A model generated the notes under the pieces. The model made no database searches. It saw only the letters and a list, made by a program, of their open reading frames with translations, and had not been told where the DNA came from. A program made the position numbers and the translations under genes. Positions 16,074 through 26,082 of a DNA stretch of 64,000 nt are shown one piece after another. Position 1 is the stretch's first letter, and each line of letters opens with the position of its first letter. Source of the DNA: Arcicella gelida (GTDB taxonomy: Bacteria; Bacteroidota; Bacteroidia; Cytophagales; Spirosomataceae); contig NZ_JAYGIL010000006.1 in NCBI RefSeq assembly GCF_034931025.1, forward strand, positions 62,001 through 126,000, read 5' to 3'.

Positions 16074-16634
16074 ATGAAAAAAGACATCAATTTTGAGCAA
16101 CTTTTAGCAGATGAAAATCAGCATTTAAATAAGCTCCACGAAATCGTAGAAGAAACGATAAAATCTGAACGATTGATTGTCCAGAATCTCCTGAATCCAC
16201 CCAGCGAAACAATCACTAAAGGGCAAGCTATATCAGACAAAGTAGCCCAATTTGGCGGAAGCTGGAAATTTATCATCATGTTTGGCGTAATTCTAACGAT
16301 TTGGATTACTTTCAATTCTGTGATGCTTGTTCAGTTTCGATTTGATCCCTATCCTTTTATCTTGATGAATTTAGTACTTTCGTGTATTGCCGCTTTGCAA
16401 GCACCAATCATCATGATGAGTCAGAATCGTCAGGAAGAAAAAGATAGAATGAGAAGTGAAAATGACTATTTGATTAACTTGAAAGCAGAAATGCAAATCA
16501 GAAGTTTACAACAAAAAATGGATTTGTTGTTGGAAGAACAAATCAAAACCTTGTTCGAATCTCAGGCAAAACAATTTGCGTTGCTGGAAGAAATCAAGAA
16601 GAAACTTGATAAGATGGAGAACAAAAAGCTTTAG
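16074..16634 (+). CDS. DUF1003 membrane protein
   Basis: 186 residues. A helical cytoplasmic N-terminus leads into the DUF1003 core: SDKVAQFGGSWKFIIMFGVI, a first membrane helix, then NSVMLVQFRFDPYPFILMNL and a second helix LVLSCIAALQAPIIMMSQNR. A long charged coiled coil follows from about residue 125. This family is widespread, inner-membrane and of unknown function; some members lie near magnesium or cation transporters. Length and both core motifs are normal. It is followed after 21 bases by the pentapeptide protein. Confidence 0.9.
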   Translation: MKKDINFEQLLADENQHLNKLHEIVEETIKSERLIVQNLLNPPSETITKGQAISDKVAQFGGSWKFIIMFGVILTIWITFNSVMLVQFRFDPYPFILMNLVLSCIAALQAPIIMMSQNRQEEKDRMRSENDYLINLKAEMQIRSLQQKMDLLLEEQIKTLFESQAKQFALLEEIKKKLDKMENKKL

Positions 16635-16655
16635 TTTGCGATAAATTATACAAGA

Positions 16656-17225
16656 ATGAACGAAGAATTTTATGAACAAATTTTTGAAAAAATCGACTTT
16701 TCAAAACAAGTAATTACTGGTAAAGAATACGATAGTTGTACGTTTAAAAACTGTGATTTTTCGAATACTAATCTATCAAACAAAGATTTTATTGATTGTA
16801 CTTTCGAGAGTTGTAATCTTAGTAGCGTCAATTTGAACAATACAAGTTTAAAAACGGTGAAATTCATTGATTGTAAAATCATTGGTGTGGACTTTAGCAT
16901 CAGTAAAGAATTCTTATTTTCAGTATATTTTAAAAATTGTTCGTTAAATTATACTTACTTTTTCAAGAACAAATTGAAGAAAACTAAATTTGAACATTGC
17001 CAGATTCAAGATGCAAATTTTAGTGAAGCAGATTTAACAGGAGCAGTCTTCAATCATTGTGATTTATTAAATACTGTTTTTGAACAAACAAATTTGAATC
17101 AAACAGATTTTAGAACAGCTGAACATTACGCCATTAATCCAGAAAAAAATAATATCAAAAAAGCGAAATTTTCTTATGATGGCATCAGAGGTTTACTGTA
17201 TCAATATGATATTGTAATTGAATAA
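16656..17225 (+). CDS. Pentapeptide repeat protein
   Basis: 189 residues made largely of A(D/N)LxX-type pentapeptide units, for example YDSCTFKNCDFSNTNLSNKD, FIDCTFESCNLSSVNLNN and ANFSEADLTGAVFNHCDLLN. These fold into a right-handed quadrilateral beta helix. Some family members mimic DNA and protect gyrase (Qnr type), but the Cys-rich short form here does not prove that. No signal peptide is seen, so it is cytoplasmic. It is probably in one operon with DUF1003 and upp. The C-terminus (DGIRGLLYQYDIVIE) is the usual capping helix and strand. Confidence 0.9.
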   Translation: MNEEFYEQIFEKIDFSKQVITGKEYDSCTFKNCDFSNTNLSNKDFIDCTFESCNLSSVNLNNTSLKTVKFIDCKIIGVDFSISKEFLFSVYFKNCSLNYTYFFKNKLKKTKFEHCQIQDANFSEADLTGAVFNHCDLLNTVFEQTNLNQTDFRTAEHYAINPEKNNIKKAKFSYDGIRGLLYQYDIVIE

Positions 17226-17258
17226 ATTAACCATAAAAATTCATTCTAAACGAAAACT

Positions 17259-17903
17259 ATGTTTATCTTAACTTCAAAGAACTCAATAGCGAATCACTTT
17301 ATCGCTGAACTTCGTGATGTGAAAATCCAACAGGATTCGATGAGATTTCGGAAAAATCTGGAGCGACTAGGAGAAGTATTAGCTTATGAAATTTCAAAAA
17401 CATTAACTTACAAAAGTACCGAAGTAGAAACACCATTAGCAATTGCTCAAAGCAATTTATTGAATCAGCAACCTGTTTTAGTGACAATACTTCGTGCCAG
17501 TTTACCTTTTCATCAAGGATTCATCAATGTTTTCGATAAAGCAGAAAATGCCTTCGTTGGTGCATACAGAGGAAAACACAATGCTGACGAAAGTTTTGAG
17601 ATTGAAATGGATTACTTGGCGAGTCCAGATTTAACAGACAAAACCATTATTTTAATCGACCCAATGTTGGCTACTGGAAAATCATTATTAAAATCCTATC
17701 AAGCTTTATTGAAGTATGGCAAACCTGCTAAAGTAATTATTTCTGCTGCCATTGCTGCACCAGAAGGAATCGCTTTTTTACAAGAATATTTACCCGAAGC
17801 AGAACTTTTCATCGCTACACTTGATAATTGTTTGAATGAAAAATATTACATCGTGCCAGGTTTGGGCGATGCTGGTGATTTAGCTTTTGGATTGAAACTA
17901 TAG
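17259..17903 (+). CDS. upp: Uracil phosphoribosyltransferase
   Basis: 214 residues, normal length. It joins uracil and PRPP to make UMP in pyrimidine salvage. The PRPP-binding motif LIDPMLATGKSL is at about 125-137, the uracil-binding flap region PGLGDAGDLAFG is at the C-terminus, and the early TILRASLPFHQGF is typical. It overlaps the convergent DUF2851 gene tail-to-tail by 6 bases, so antisense interference at the 3' ends is possible. Confidence 0.95.
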   Translation: MFILTSKNSIANHFIAELRDVKIQQDSMRFRKNLERLGEVLAYEISKTLTYKSTEVETPLAIAQSNLLNQQPVLVTILRASLPFHQGFINVFDKAENAFVGAYRGKHNADESFEIEMDYLASPDLTDKTIILIDPMLATGKSLLKSYQALLKYGKPAKVIISAAIAAPEGIAFLQEYLPEAELFIATLDNCLNEKYYIVPGLGDAGDLAFGLKL

Positions 17904-19184
17904 TTTTTCTCGCAACAAACTGATACCTACTTCACAAGACAGACATTTTTTATATTGGCAGAAAACATTAAACCATTCAATGCCAGCTTGTGAATCAAAA
18001 GCGGACTTCATTGGTAAATCCAACATTTGCCAATGTTTAGTAATACTATTCTCTTCAGCAGGTAATTCTTCTAAAAAACGAATCGCTTTTTCAAGATAAA
18101 GTACTTCATCTTTTTGCTGACTATAGGACACAAGTAACGGAACAATTGTATTAATAATTATATTTTGCACCGAACTTTCACCAATGATTGCTACTTTTCC
18201 ATTAGCTTTTTTACCAAACAAATAATGTTCTTGCCAATAAGCAGATTGTTTTACTCGCATGGTTTTAGAAACGTTTTCGACATTTTCAAGATGTAACATC
18301 ACAGAAAACAAGTTGATATTTTCTTGAATAATTTTGGCAAACTGTGCCAAACGAACAGTTGGAAAATTAGCAGGTCGGAGTCGTAAAAACTTCCATTCAT
18401 GCAAAGCCATTACTTTATTTTGTAGTTGATATTTTGCTGAAAGAAATTGAAACTCTTTCGCTAATTTACTTTGGTATTCATCTTCAACATTACTCGGAGC
18501 AAGAAAACCTGCCACGCCAAACAGCAAAGCTTCAATCTGAAAAAGATTATCACGATATTTACTCAATACTTTTAGCGGTAAGTTTTGTGCTAATCTTATA
18601 AAAGGTTCGGCATTGAGTTTAAAACCAAAGTTTTTTGCTAATACTTGATACGCCGTTTCTTCCCAATCTTGTTTGTTTTTGATAAGGTATTCGTGGATGA
18701 TTGATGCTTTACTTTCCAATCTTTGCATCAATACTTTATCTAACATGATATATTTCTTCAAGGATGAAACCTGTTGAAATTGGTTTTGACAAGCAATTTG
18801 CGTTTTGCTTTCTACTAAATCTGAATACTTTTTGATTAAAGTATTATCTGTTTTGTCAGAAAGTATCAGCGTAGGAATTTTAGTATTATCACTTCGAAGA
18901 ATTGGTTTGTCGTCTTCCCAAACAACATGAAGAATTACATTTTGATAAGCAGCATCAGAATGATGTGAGTGAAGATTCCAATCAGAAGATTTCAGGTGAA
19001 TTTCAACTGCACCCGCCCATTCCACTTCACCAATCAGGATTCTAGCATCCTGAAAATCAGCTCCAGCATTGGTATTGTATCTACCAATTTTTATTACTTG
19101 AATGACTTCATTATCAGTAGTTTGGAGGCAAGATTTATCAAAATATTGAAACTGCCAGAGAAAATGTAGAAAAGCCTCGTTCAT
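17898..19184 (-). CDS. DUF2851 family protein
   Basis: 428 residues, the standard length of this Bacteroidota/Chlorobi family. The N-terminus EAFLHFLWQFQYFDK and the following GRYNTNAGADFQDARI and GAVEIHLKSSDWNLH are hallmark segments; their acidic/His pattern is reminiscent of restriction-endonuclease-fold proteins, and the family has been placed among PD-(D/E)XK-like enzymes (inference). A C-terminal Cys pair (CQYKKCLSC) may bind metal. Function is unknown. Monocistronic, leftward. Confidence 0.88.
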   Translation of the reverse strand: MNEAFLHFLWQFQYFDKSCLQTTDNEVIQVIKIGRYNTNAGADFQDARILIGEVEWAGAVEIHLKSSDWNLHSHHSDAAYQNVILHVVWEDDKPILRSDNTKIPTLILSDKTDNTLIKKYSDLVESKTQIACQNQFQQVSSLKKYIMLDKVLMQRLESKASIIHEYLIKNKQDWEETAYQVLAKNFGFKLNAEPFIRLAQNLPLKVLSKYRDNLFQIEALLFGVAGFLAPSNVEDEYQSKLAKEFQFLSAKYQLQNKVMALHEWKFLRLRPANFPTVRLAQFAKIIQENINLFSVMLHLENVENVSKTMRVKQSAYWQEHYLFGKKANGKVAIIGESSVQNIIINTIVPLLVSYSQQKDEVLYLEKAIRFLEELPAEENSITKHWQMLDLPMKSAFDSQAGIEWFNVFCQYKKCLSCEVGISLLREKL

Positions 19185-19346
19185 AAGTGTTTAAGAATTA
19201 ATTGTTTAAACAAAAATAATGAGTTTGAGGAATTTTTATTCATAAATCCAAAAAGAAATGCTCGACATACATTACATCAAGCATTTACTTTAGGATGTGT
19301 ATTGCTGCACTATTTATGAATAGCATTTAGAGGAAACAGAAAAAGG

Positions 19347-19925
19347 CTAATCTTCTACAGGTACATTATAACTGATGTATAAATTTCGTTTGGCTTGTAC
19401 GATATGGCGTTGATTATGGGCAATTAAAAATTGAAAAACATCTCCTAGTTTCAACCGTATCCATTTGGTAATTGAAATTGGAATACGAATGGCATTCATA
19501 TCTATCGCTACACTTTGTTTTAATAAATTCAATAACTCTTCTTGATGTTCTATGAATTCCGCCACTACTGCATAAGCATCTAAATTTGTATTAGGACTAT
19601 GATTTTTAGCGGCTTTCAGTTTCTTCATATTTTCTTTAGGTTCCATCAATTGCGTAAAGTAAGCTCCTAAATATGAACTTTTAAAAACCATACTTCCCTC
19701 CTTTTGAGGTTGATTGATTAATGTCTTTTTAATAACTGGCAAATAATAACGACTATAAGTATTGAGGTGTTCTAAACATTGAGCAATACTCCAACCACCA
19801 TTACTAGCAGGTTTTAACAAAACACTTTCATGAAGATTCTGAAACAGACAGATACTCTCTTTTAAATGAAGCTCTACTCTGTCTTCTAAATGACTAATCA
19901 ACAACTGATTTCCAATACTTTTCAT
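19347..19925 (-). CDS. DinB-like (DinB_2) domain protein
   Basis: 192 residues of the DinB/YfiT four-helix bundle, a putative metal-dependent transferase family in the thiol-transfer group. The metal-binding histidines are visible: WSIAQCLEHLNTYSRYY (first His), AEFIEHQEEL (second candidate) and LIAHNQRHIVQAKR (last pair). It is cytoplasmic and monocistronic. It is unrelated to the DNA polymerase also called DinB. The substrate is unknown; bacillithiol-linked chemistry is a family-level possibility only. Confidence 0.88.
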   Translation of the reverse strand: MKSIGNQLLISHLEDRVELHLKESICLFQNLHESVLLKPASNGGWSIAQCLEHLNTYSRYYLPVIKKTLINQPQKEGSMVFKSSYLGAYFTQLMEPKENMKKLKAAKNHSPNTNLDAYAVVAEFIEHQEELLNLLKQSVAIDMNAIRIPISITKWIRLKLGDVFQFLIAHNQRHIVQAKRNLYISYNVPVED

Positions 19926-20116
19926 GACAAATTAAGATATTTGATGAGGTTAAAAATTGATGTTACAAATTTGGTACACAAGCAAATAATAAATGTTGGT
20001 AAATACCAAGATTTAATGAATACGATTGACATCCTCAATCACATAAAAGAAAATTTGCAAAGAAGCACAGAAATGCCCTATTTTGAGTAATAAACAAAAT
20101 CACTAACACTATCACG

Positions 20117-20851
20117 ATGTTTTCTATTCATCTTCAACATATCGCAAAGCGTTTTACCTTCAAAAAACTCGTATTCTTCTTTGCTATCAGCCTTTGTTTT
20201 TCTGCTTGTAAAAGTGCTAAAGTAGCCAGTACGACAAGTACAGCCACAACGCCAGTGGTTAAAAAAGATAAAATTGTAGAAATCTCTATTAAATCAATTG
20301 AAGCCATTGATTTGGAAGAAGATTTAAGTTTTGCAGATGAAGTTTCTTTGACTTACGCTTTAACGATAGTTGATGAAAACAAAAAAATATTGAAAGTAGT
20401 GAATACTTCTTGGGGTGTAGAAAGCCTAAAAAAAGGGCAAATTGTAAAGGCTGATCAATTCAAAAAATTAGAAATTGTTATTCCTGAAAAAGGTACACTA
20501 TTATCATCTGTAATTTTGATGGAAGTTGATAATTACGAAAAAGCAATGAGTACCATCAAGAAAATCAATGAATTAGGAGGTTTAGCTAAAATTCCAGCTA
20601 CCATTATTAACATTGCAGAGTACGAAACACCTTTGGCAATTGTTTTTGCCAGTTTACAAGCTGCTGGTTTAGGCTTGAAAGTAGCCGACCGTTTCGATCA
20701 AGATGATTTACTCGGACAAAGTACTTTTGAACTAAAATTAGACTCTCTCTCAAGTACTCAGAAAAACTATCCTGTAGATTTAACCTTTGAAGGCGAGCAT
20801 CTCAAAAACACTTTTCGGTACAAACTCACTTATGAGTTAAAAATTCGTTGA
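20117..20851 (+). CDS. Envelope lipoprotein of unknown function
   Basis: 244 residues. A basic start (HLQHIAKRFTFKK) and hydrophobic helix end in a lipobox (ISLCFSACKSAK, Cys about 31). The mature part has a Ser/Thr linker and then alternating beta strands (IVEISIKSIEAIDLEEDLSF, DEVSLTYALTIVDENKK), which look like a C2- or immunoglobulin-like sandwich of about 190 residues. There is no enzymatic motif. A role at the outer membrane is inferred from the lipobox. It is monocistronic, 250 bases before the parvulin gene. Confidence 0.75.
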   Translation: MFSIHLQHIAKRFTFKKLVFFFAISLCFSACKSAKVASTTSTATTPVVKKDKIVEISIKSIEAIDLEEDLSFADEVSLTYALTIVDENKKILKVVNTSWGVESLKKGQIVKADQFKKLEIVIPEKGTLLSSVILMEVDNYEKAMSTIKKINELGGLAKIPATIINIAEYETPLAIVFASLQAAGLGLKVADRFDQDDLLGQSTFELKLDSLSSTQKNYPVDLTFEGEHLKNTFRYKLTYELKIR

Positions 20852-21100
20852 TTCTTTTTTATTAGAATAGTAATCTACTAATAAACAACAAGTTACTGTA
20901 TTATGTCTGTTTTTTAATAAAATACACATAATACTTTGCTGGTTTTTTATTTATATTTTTGTAATTCTCTTACAATAAACATAAGCATTTAATAGTTACA
21001 TAAGGTACTAAGTACTTATACGTTTTGTGTGTTGAAGCGGATAAATTTAGGGGTATCAAGGTTTGAAAATAATTGCTTCAAACAATTAAGATTGAAAATA

Positions 21101-23365
21101 ATGAATAAATCACTAACCAGAATATACAAAATAATTGCATTATTATTGATAACGGTCGTCAGTGCCGAAGCTCAAAATGAAAATTATGTACTTAAAATCG
21201 GGAATAGGACTATCAACTCAAAGGAATTCGCCCAAACCTACCAAAAGCTTCTTCAAAGCGATAGCATCAGAAAAGACAATCAGAAAGAATTTATCAATAA
21301 TTACATCAATTATAAGTTAATTGTATATGCGGCTGAACGCATGGGCAAAGATACTACTCGTGCTTTTCGTGAAGAAATAGATACTTACCGCAAAGAATTA
21401 GCCAATCCATATTTAGTTGATAAACAAGTGCTTGAAAAACTCATCCAAGAATCGTATGAAAGAATGCGTGAAGAAGTAAGAGTAGCACAGATTTTTATTC
21501 CTTTGGCAAAAAATGCTAGTCCAGCCGATACAATGGCGGCTTATAATGAGCTAAGGTCTCTCAGAGCCAGAATTACTAAAGGCGAATCATTCGAACAATT
21601 AGCTAAAACAAATTCTAAAGATACTTACTCCGCAATAAAAGGTGGAGATTTAGGTTTTCTGTCGGTATTAGAAAACAATTACACCTTTGAAAGTGCCGCT
21701 TACAATACTCCAAAAGGCGAAATGTCTATTCCTTTTAGAACCAACAAAGGTTTTCATTTAATAAAAGTATTAGATAGACATTCTTTCAGAGGTAAGGTAA
21801 AATTAGCACACATTCTTGTTAGTCTTGCTCCAAATGCTTCATCAGACGAAGCCACTGCTGCTAAAAAGAAAATTGACGAAGCTTATGAATACCTCAAAAG
21901 AAATGAACCTTTTGAAGGAGTTTGCCGAGCATTTTCTGAAGACCCACGCACCAAAGATAATGGTGGTGTAATGAATAGATTTTGGGATGCTGGCACATTG
22001 ATTGATCAGAAAATTGTAGAAACAGTTTTTGCATTAAAAGAAAAAAACGACTACACTTTGCCTATTCAAACCTCATTGGGTTGGCATATTTTCAGACTTA
22101 TTGAAAAGAAAAGTTTGCCAAAATATGATGAAATGGCACCTTTTATTCGTCAAAAAATCAATGCTGATGCTTCACGCAATGTTATCATCAAAAATAATTT
22201 AGTAAAGCGTTTACAAAAAGATAATAACTTCCAAGAAACTGTTTCGGTAAAGCAAGAAGCTATCGACAATTTCTACAAAGACAGAATTGGTTCTGAAGAT
22301 TATTTAAGTAAAACTCTTTTTACAATCAATCAATCGGTTTCGACTGTTAAAGATTTTTATACTTTCGTCACCAAGCATCAACGTCAATTAGCCAAACTAA
22401 AAGCACTTGATGAAAAGACACCACAAGATTGGTACGACCTTTTTGTAGAAAATCAAAACCTAAGATTTGAAGAAGCTAATCTTGAAGTAAAATTCCCAGA
22501 ATTCCGTGCTGATATTCAAGAGTACAGAGAAGGTATTCTTCAAAAACAGATGTTGAATGATAACGTGTTTGAAAAATCGCTAGATTCTTTAGCACAAGTA
22601 AAATTCTATAATCAGCACATCGACCAATATCAATACACGCATAGAGTTTTAGCGAAAGTAATCACCAGCGACCGCAAAGAAACTTTAGAACAAGCCAAAA
22701 CGATGTTAGCCAAAGCACCTTATCCGATGAATCGCAGATTTCCAGATATTTATTTCGAAAAAGATAAATCTGCTTTCTCTGCCGATGCTCAGAAAATGTT
22801 GTATGATTTAAACATCATTCTATTAAAAAACAGAGATTATATCGTTGAAGTAACTGGCAATTCTGACCCAGAAGAACAAGAAAGTATTTCGGCTGAAAGA
22901 GCAAAAAAAGCTGTGAATTTATTAATCAACAGTGGTGTTTCGCCAATGAGAATCATTGAAAAAGATGATGGTAAATATAAGCCAGTTTCAAAAACTGATA
23001 GAAGTAAAAACAGTAGAATTGGCATTAGATTCTTATCTGATTCGATGGAAGATGTTGTAAAACGCTTTAATGCTTTAAAACCAAACAGTTTAAGTGCTGA
23101 AGAAGGTTATTTCAAAAAAGATGAAAATGAGTATTTAGCTGCTGTTGAATGGACTTTAGGAGAGAAAAATATTAACCTTAAAGGTAGATTTGTTTCAATC
23201 AATATTCAGAAAGTTGAAGAACCAAGAACAAAAACTTTCAAAGAAGCTCGTGGACAAGTAACTAGAGACTATCAAAAACAACTATCTGATGAATGGCTCA
23301 ATCAACTAAAAGCTAAGTATTCATTAAATATTAATGAAAGCGAAATTCAAAGAGTATTAGATTAA
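21101..23365 (+). CDS. Parvulin-type peptidyl-prolyl isomerase with OmpA-like insert
   Basis: 754 residues from ATG 21101, chosen because the signal peptide (ITVVSAEAQ) starts properly there; the frame is open 24 codons further upstream. Two rotamase domains follow one another: VRVAQIFIPLAKNA... GGDLGFLS... FHLIKVLD and VKLAHILVSLAPNA... NGGVMNRFWDAG... WHIFRLIE. After a helical section comes an OmpA-C-like segment: FPDIYFEKDKSAFSADAQ, VEVTGNSDPEEQESISAERA, SRIGIRF. Such a domain usually clasps peptidoglycan. The protein is probably a periplasmic folding factor for outer-membrane proteins, anchored to the wall. The domain fusion is unusual. A SurA-like gene follows. Confidence 0.88.
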   Translation: MNKSLTRIYKIIALLLITVVSAEAQNENYVLKIGNRTINSKEFAQTYQKLLQSDSIRKDNQKEFINNYINYKLIVYAAERMGKDTTRAFREEIDTYRKELANPYLVDKQVLEKLIQESYERMREEVRVAQIFIPLAKNASPADTMAAYNELRSLRARITKGESFEQLAKTNSKDTYSAIKGGDLGFLSVLENNYTFESAAYNTPKGEMSIPFRTNKGFHLIKVLDRHSFRGKVKLAHILVSLAPNASSDEATAAKKKIDEAYEYLKRNEPFEGVCRAFSEDPRTKDNGGVMNRFWDAGTLIDQKIVETVFALKEKNDYTLPIQTSLGWHIFRLIEKKSLPKYDEMAPFIRQKINADASRNVIIKNNLVKRLQKDNNFQETVSVKQEAIDNFYKDRIGSEDYLSKTLFTINQSVSTVKDFYTFVTKHQRQLAKLKALDEKTPQDWYDLFVENQNLRFEEANLEVKFPEFRADIQEYREGILQKQMLNDNVFEKSLDSLAQVKFYNQHIDQYQYTHRVLAKVITSDRKETLEQAKTMLAKAPYPMNRRFPDIYFEKDKSAFSADAQKMLYDLNIILLKNRDYIVEVTGNSDPEEQESISAERAKKAVNLLINSGVSPMRIIEKDDGKYKPVSKTDRSKNSRIGIRFLSDSMEDVVKRFNALKPNSLSAEEGYFKKDENEYLAAVEWTLGEKNINLKGRFVSINIQKVEEPRTKTFKEARGQVTRDYQKQLSDEWLNQLKAKYSLNINESEIQRVLD

Positions 23366-23371
23366 ACAAGA

Positions 23372-23415
23372 AAGTCAAAAGCAGAAGTAAATACATTTCT
23401 CTTTTGACTTTTTTG
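23372..23415 (+). terminator. Terminator after the PPIase-OmpA gene
   Basis: AAGTCAAAAG pairs with CTTTTGACTT and is followed by T5, a few bases after the stop codon. It separates this gene from the following surA-like gene. Confidence 0.7.
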
Positions 23416-23584
23416 ATATTCGAGAGCCTATTTCTTCTCTCTTTATGATTTAGACCTTGTTCTTAACACTTTTTAACGGTGCTAGCATATCAAATTAGAG
23501 ATTAAAAAACGTTATCTTTGTCAATCTACGTACATTTTCAAAAACCATAAAGCCCTGTACGTTTCATATTAATTCATTTTTTAG

Positions 23585-24934
23585 ATGAAATTTTCGAAAT
23601 TCTTCATTTCCCTTTTTGCAATCTGTCTGCTTTTTTGTCAAGCATTACAGGCACAAACGCCAGTTGTAATTGATAAAATCATTGCAAAAGTTGACAACCA
23701 TTATATTTTAAAATCAGAGTTAGAATCTCAAGTACAACAATACAAACAAAGTGGTCAGGCTGGTGCACCATCTACTTGTCAAATTTTTGAAAGTTTAGTA
23801 GTTGGCAAGATGATGTTAGCAAAATCAGAAATAGACTCAATTACTGTTGAAGACAAAAGAGTAGAATCTGAGCTTACTTCCAGAATGGAACAAATGGAAC
23901 AACAGTTTGGCTCTCAAAAAAATATTGTTGAAGCTTATGGCAAAAGTATTGCTTCGTTGAAAGATGAACTTCGTTCAGCCATTAAAGAGCAATTGACAAC
24001 TCGTAAAATGCAAGAAAAAATTACGAGTGATGTAAAAATTACGCCTAAAGAAGTAAGACGTTTCTTTGAAGCAATTCCTAAAGATTCTATTCCTTATATG
24101 CCTTCAGAAGTAGAAATTGGACATATTGTAAGGCTTGCTAAAACGACTAAATCACAAAAAGACGAACTGTACAAAAGGCTTTACGATTATAAAAAAAGAG
24201 TAGAAAACGGAGAATCATTTGAAGAATTAGCTAAATTATATTCAGAAGATTTAGGCTCAGGAAAAAGAGGTGGCGATTTAGGTTTTGCAAAACGTGGACA
24301 AATGGTTGCACCATTTGAAGCAGCAGCATTGAAGTTAAAGCCAAATCAAATGTCAGATGTAGTTGAATCTGAATTTGGTTTCCACTTAATTAAATTATTA
24401 GAAGTACGTGGGCAAGAATATCATGCTTTGCACATTTTATTAAGACCAGACTATCAAAGATTAGACGTTGTAGAACCTACAAAATTCTTGGACAGTATCA
24501 GAGTATTAATTCAAAGAGATAGTATTAAATTTGAACGTGCTGCGAAAGAGTTCTCAGAAGATAAAGCAACTCAAGATGGTGGTGGAATGATTACAGACCC
24601 ACAAACTCGTTCGATAAAAATGGCTTTAGACGGCACAATGGAATCTGGGTTATATTTTACTATCGATTCAATGACGGTAGGAACAATTACTCCTCCAATG
24701 CCATACAGAACAGAAGATGGACGTTCGGCAATGAGAATTTTATATTACAAAGCAAAACATCCTCCACACTATGCGAATTTAGAAGACGATTTCCAAAGAA
24801 TGTCTAATTACGCATTGAACAGAAAACGAAATACAGCCATTGAAAAATGGTTTGCCACTGCCAAAAACGATGTATTTATTTACATTGTTGATGAATATAA
24901 AGAATGTAATATCATGAAAACGAATGATCAGTGA
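23585..24934 (+). CDS. SurA-like periplasmic peptidyl-prolyl isomerase
   Basis: 449 residues with signal peptide (CQALQAQTP). The N-terminal chaperone part matches SurA (VVIDKIIAKVDNHYILKSELE). Two parvulin domains follow: SEVEIGHIVRLAKT... GGDLGFAKRGQMVAPFE... FGFHLIKLLE, and YHALHILLRPDYQ... DGGGMITDPQT. SurA binds unfolded outer-membrane proteins in the periplasm and hands them to the BAM complex. Together with the upstream gene this gives four rotamase domains in 4 kb, although terminator and spacing suggest separate transcripts. Confidence 0.92.
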   Translation: MKFSKFFISLFAICLLFCQALQAQTPVVIDKIIAKVDNHYILKSELESQVQQYKQSGQAGAPSTCQIFESLVVGKMMLAKSEIDSITVEDKRVESELTSRMEQMEQQFGSQKNIVEAYGKSIASLKDELRSAIKEQLTTRKMQEKITSDVKITPKEVRRFFEAIPKDSIPYMPSEVEIGHIVRLAKTTKSQKDELYKRLYDYKKRVENGESFEELAKLYSEDLGSGKRGGDLGFAKRGQMVAPFEAAALKLKPNQMSDVVESEFGFHLIKLLEVRGQEYHALHILLRPDYQRLDVVEPTKFLDSIRVLIQRDSIKFERAAKEFSEDKATQDGGGMITDPQTRSIKMALDGTMESGLYFTIDSMTVGTITPPMPYRTEDGRSAMRILYYKAKHPPHYANLEDDFQRMSNYALNRKRNTAIEKWFATAKNDVFIYIVDEYKECNIMKTNDQ

Positions 24935-24983
24935 TTTTAAGATTCATTATTCTTTGGTAAAAATCTTGTTTTAAATTAAATTG

Positions 24984-25017
24984 TGTCAGGTTAAACTACG
25001 ATTAGCCTGACATTTTT
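24984..25017 (+). terminator. Terminator after the surA-like gene
   Basis: TGTCAGG and CCTGACA arms enclose a 15-base loop and run into T5. Confidence 0.75.
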
Positions 25018-25096
25018 CGTTATAAGTACATCTCATAAAATAGTAAGCAAAATTTTGTGTGTAAAAAGCACAAAATCGACAAACAAAATAGAAAAT

Positions 25097-26062
25097 ATGG
25101 TTCAATTTAAGTCAGATGTTGAAGCAGTTGATGCTTTAAAAGAATCCTATCAGAAACTTACTTCAGAAATCGGAAAGGTTGTTATCGGTCAAGACGAAAC
25201 GGTTAAAATGCTTCTTACCGCTATCTTTTGTCAAGGACATTGTTTATTGGTTGGTGTACCCGGTTTGGCAAAAACACTTCTCATTCAAACTATTGCTGGT
25301 GCATTAGATTTAGATTTCAACAGGATACAATTTACCCCAGATTTGATGCCTTCTGACATTATCGGCTCAGAAACATTAGACAATGAACGAAATTTTAGGT
25401 TTGTCAAAGGGCCTATTTTTGCAAATATCGTTTTGGCAGATGAAGTAAACAGAACTCCTCCCAAAACACAGTCTGCACTTTTAGAAGCCATGCAAGAGTA
25501 TTCAGTAACAGTTGCTGGCAAAAAATATGCTTTAGATAAACCTTTTTTTGTATTGGCAACTCAAAACCCAATTGAACAAGAAGGAACATATCCATTACCA
25601 GAAGCACAGTTAGACCGTTTTATGTTCATGGTAACGCTTGATTATCCATCTTATCAAGCAGAATTAGATATTGTTAAAAATACGACATCAGATAAGAAAT
25701 ATAAGATTGCACAACAAGTTTCAGGCGAAGAAATATTGGCTTATCAACAATTAGTAAGAAGAGTACCTATTGCTGATAATGTAGTAGAATATGCAGTGAC
25801 ACTTGTTCATAAAACACGACCTAATACTGAATTAGGAGATGCTATTTCAAATAAATATTTAGAATGGGGCGCTGGACCAAGAGCTTCTCAAAACTTGATT
25901 TTGGCCGCAAAATGTAATGCTTTGCTTTGTGGAAAATATTCACCAGATATTGAAGATGTAAAGGCTGTAGCGATGGCTGTACTTCGCCATAGAATTGTTA
26001 GAAATTTCAAGGCAGAAGCAGAAGGAATATCTGTAGAGAATATTATTAGTAAGCTTTTGTAG
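25097..26062 (+). CDS. MoxR-family AAA+ ATPase
   Basis: About 321 residues from the ATG at 25097 (MVQFKSDVEAV); an upstream in-frame extension of 14 codons lacks family similarity. Walker A is GVPGLAKT, Walker B is VLADEVNRTPP, sensor 1 is LATQNPIEQEGTYPLP, and AQLDRFMF is the typical second region of homology. MoxR ATPases act as chaperones that activate metal-dependent or von Willebrand A-domain proteins; here the usual DUF58/VWA partners do not follow, since gatC is convergent. It is therefore an isolated moxR gene, with the client unknown. Confidence 0.93.
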   Translation: MVQFKSDVEAVDALKESYQKLTSEIGKVVIGQDETVKMLLTAIFCQGHCLLVGVPGLAKTLLIQTIAGALDLDFNRIQFTPDLMPSDIIGSETLDNERNFRFVKGPIFANIVLADEVNRTPPKTQSALLEAMQEYSVTVAGKKYALDKPFFVLATQNPIEQEGTYPLPEAQLDRFMFMVTLDYPSYQAELDIVKNTTSDKKYKIAQQVSGEEILAYQQLVRRVPIADNVVEYAVTLVHKTRPNTELGDAISNKYLEWGAGPRASQNLILAAKCNALLCGKYSPDIEDVKAVAMAVLRHRIVRNFKAEAEGISVENIISKLL

Positions 26063-26082
26063 CCAGAAAATAATTCATTAAA

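Noticed and set aside
19890..20090. 66-codon plus-strand frame
   Set aside because: It starts inside the DinB-like gene on the other strand and has no protein signature, promoter or neighbour logic.
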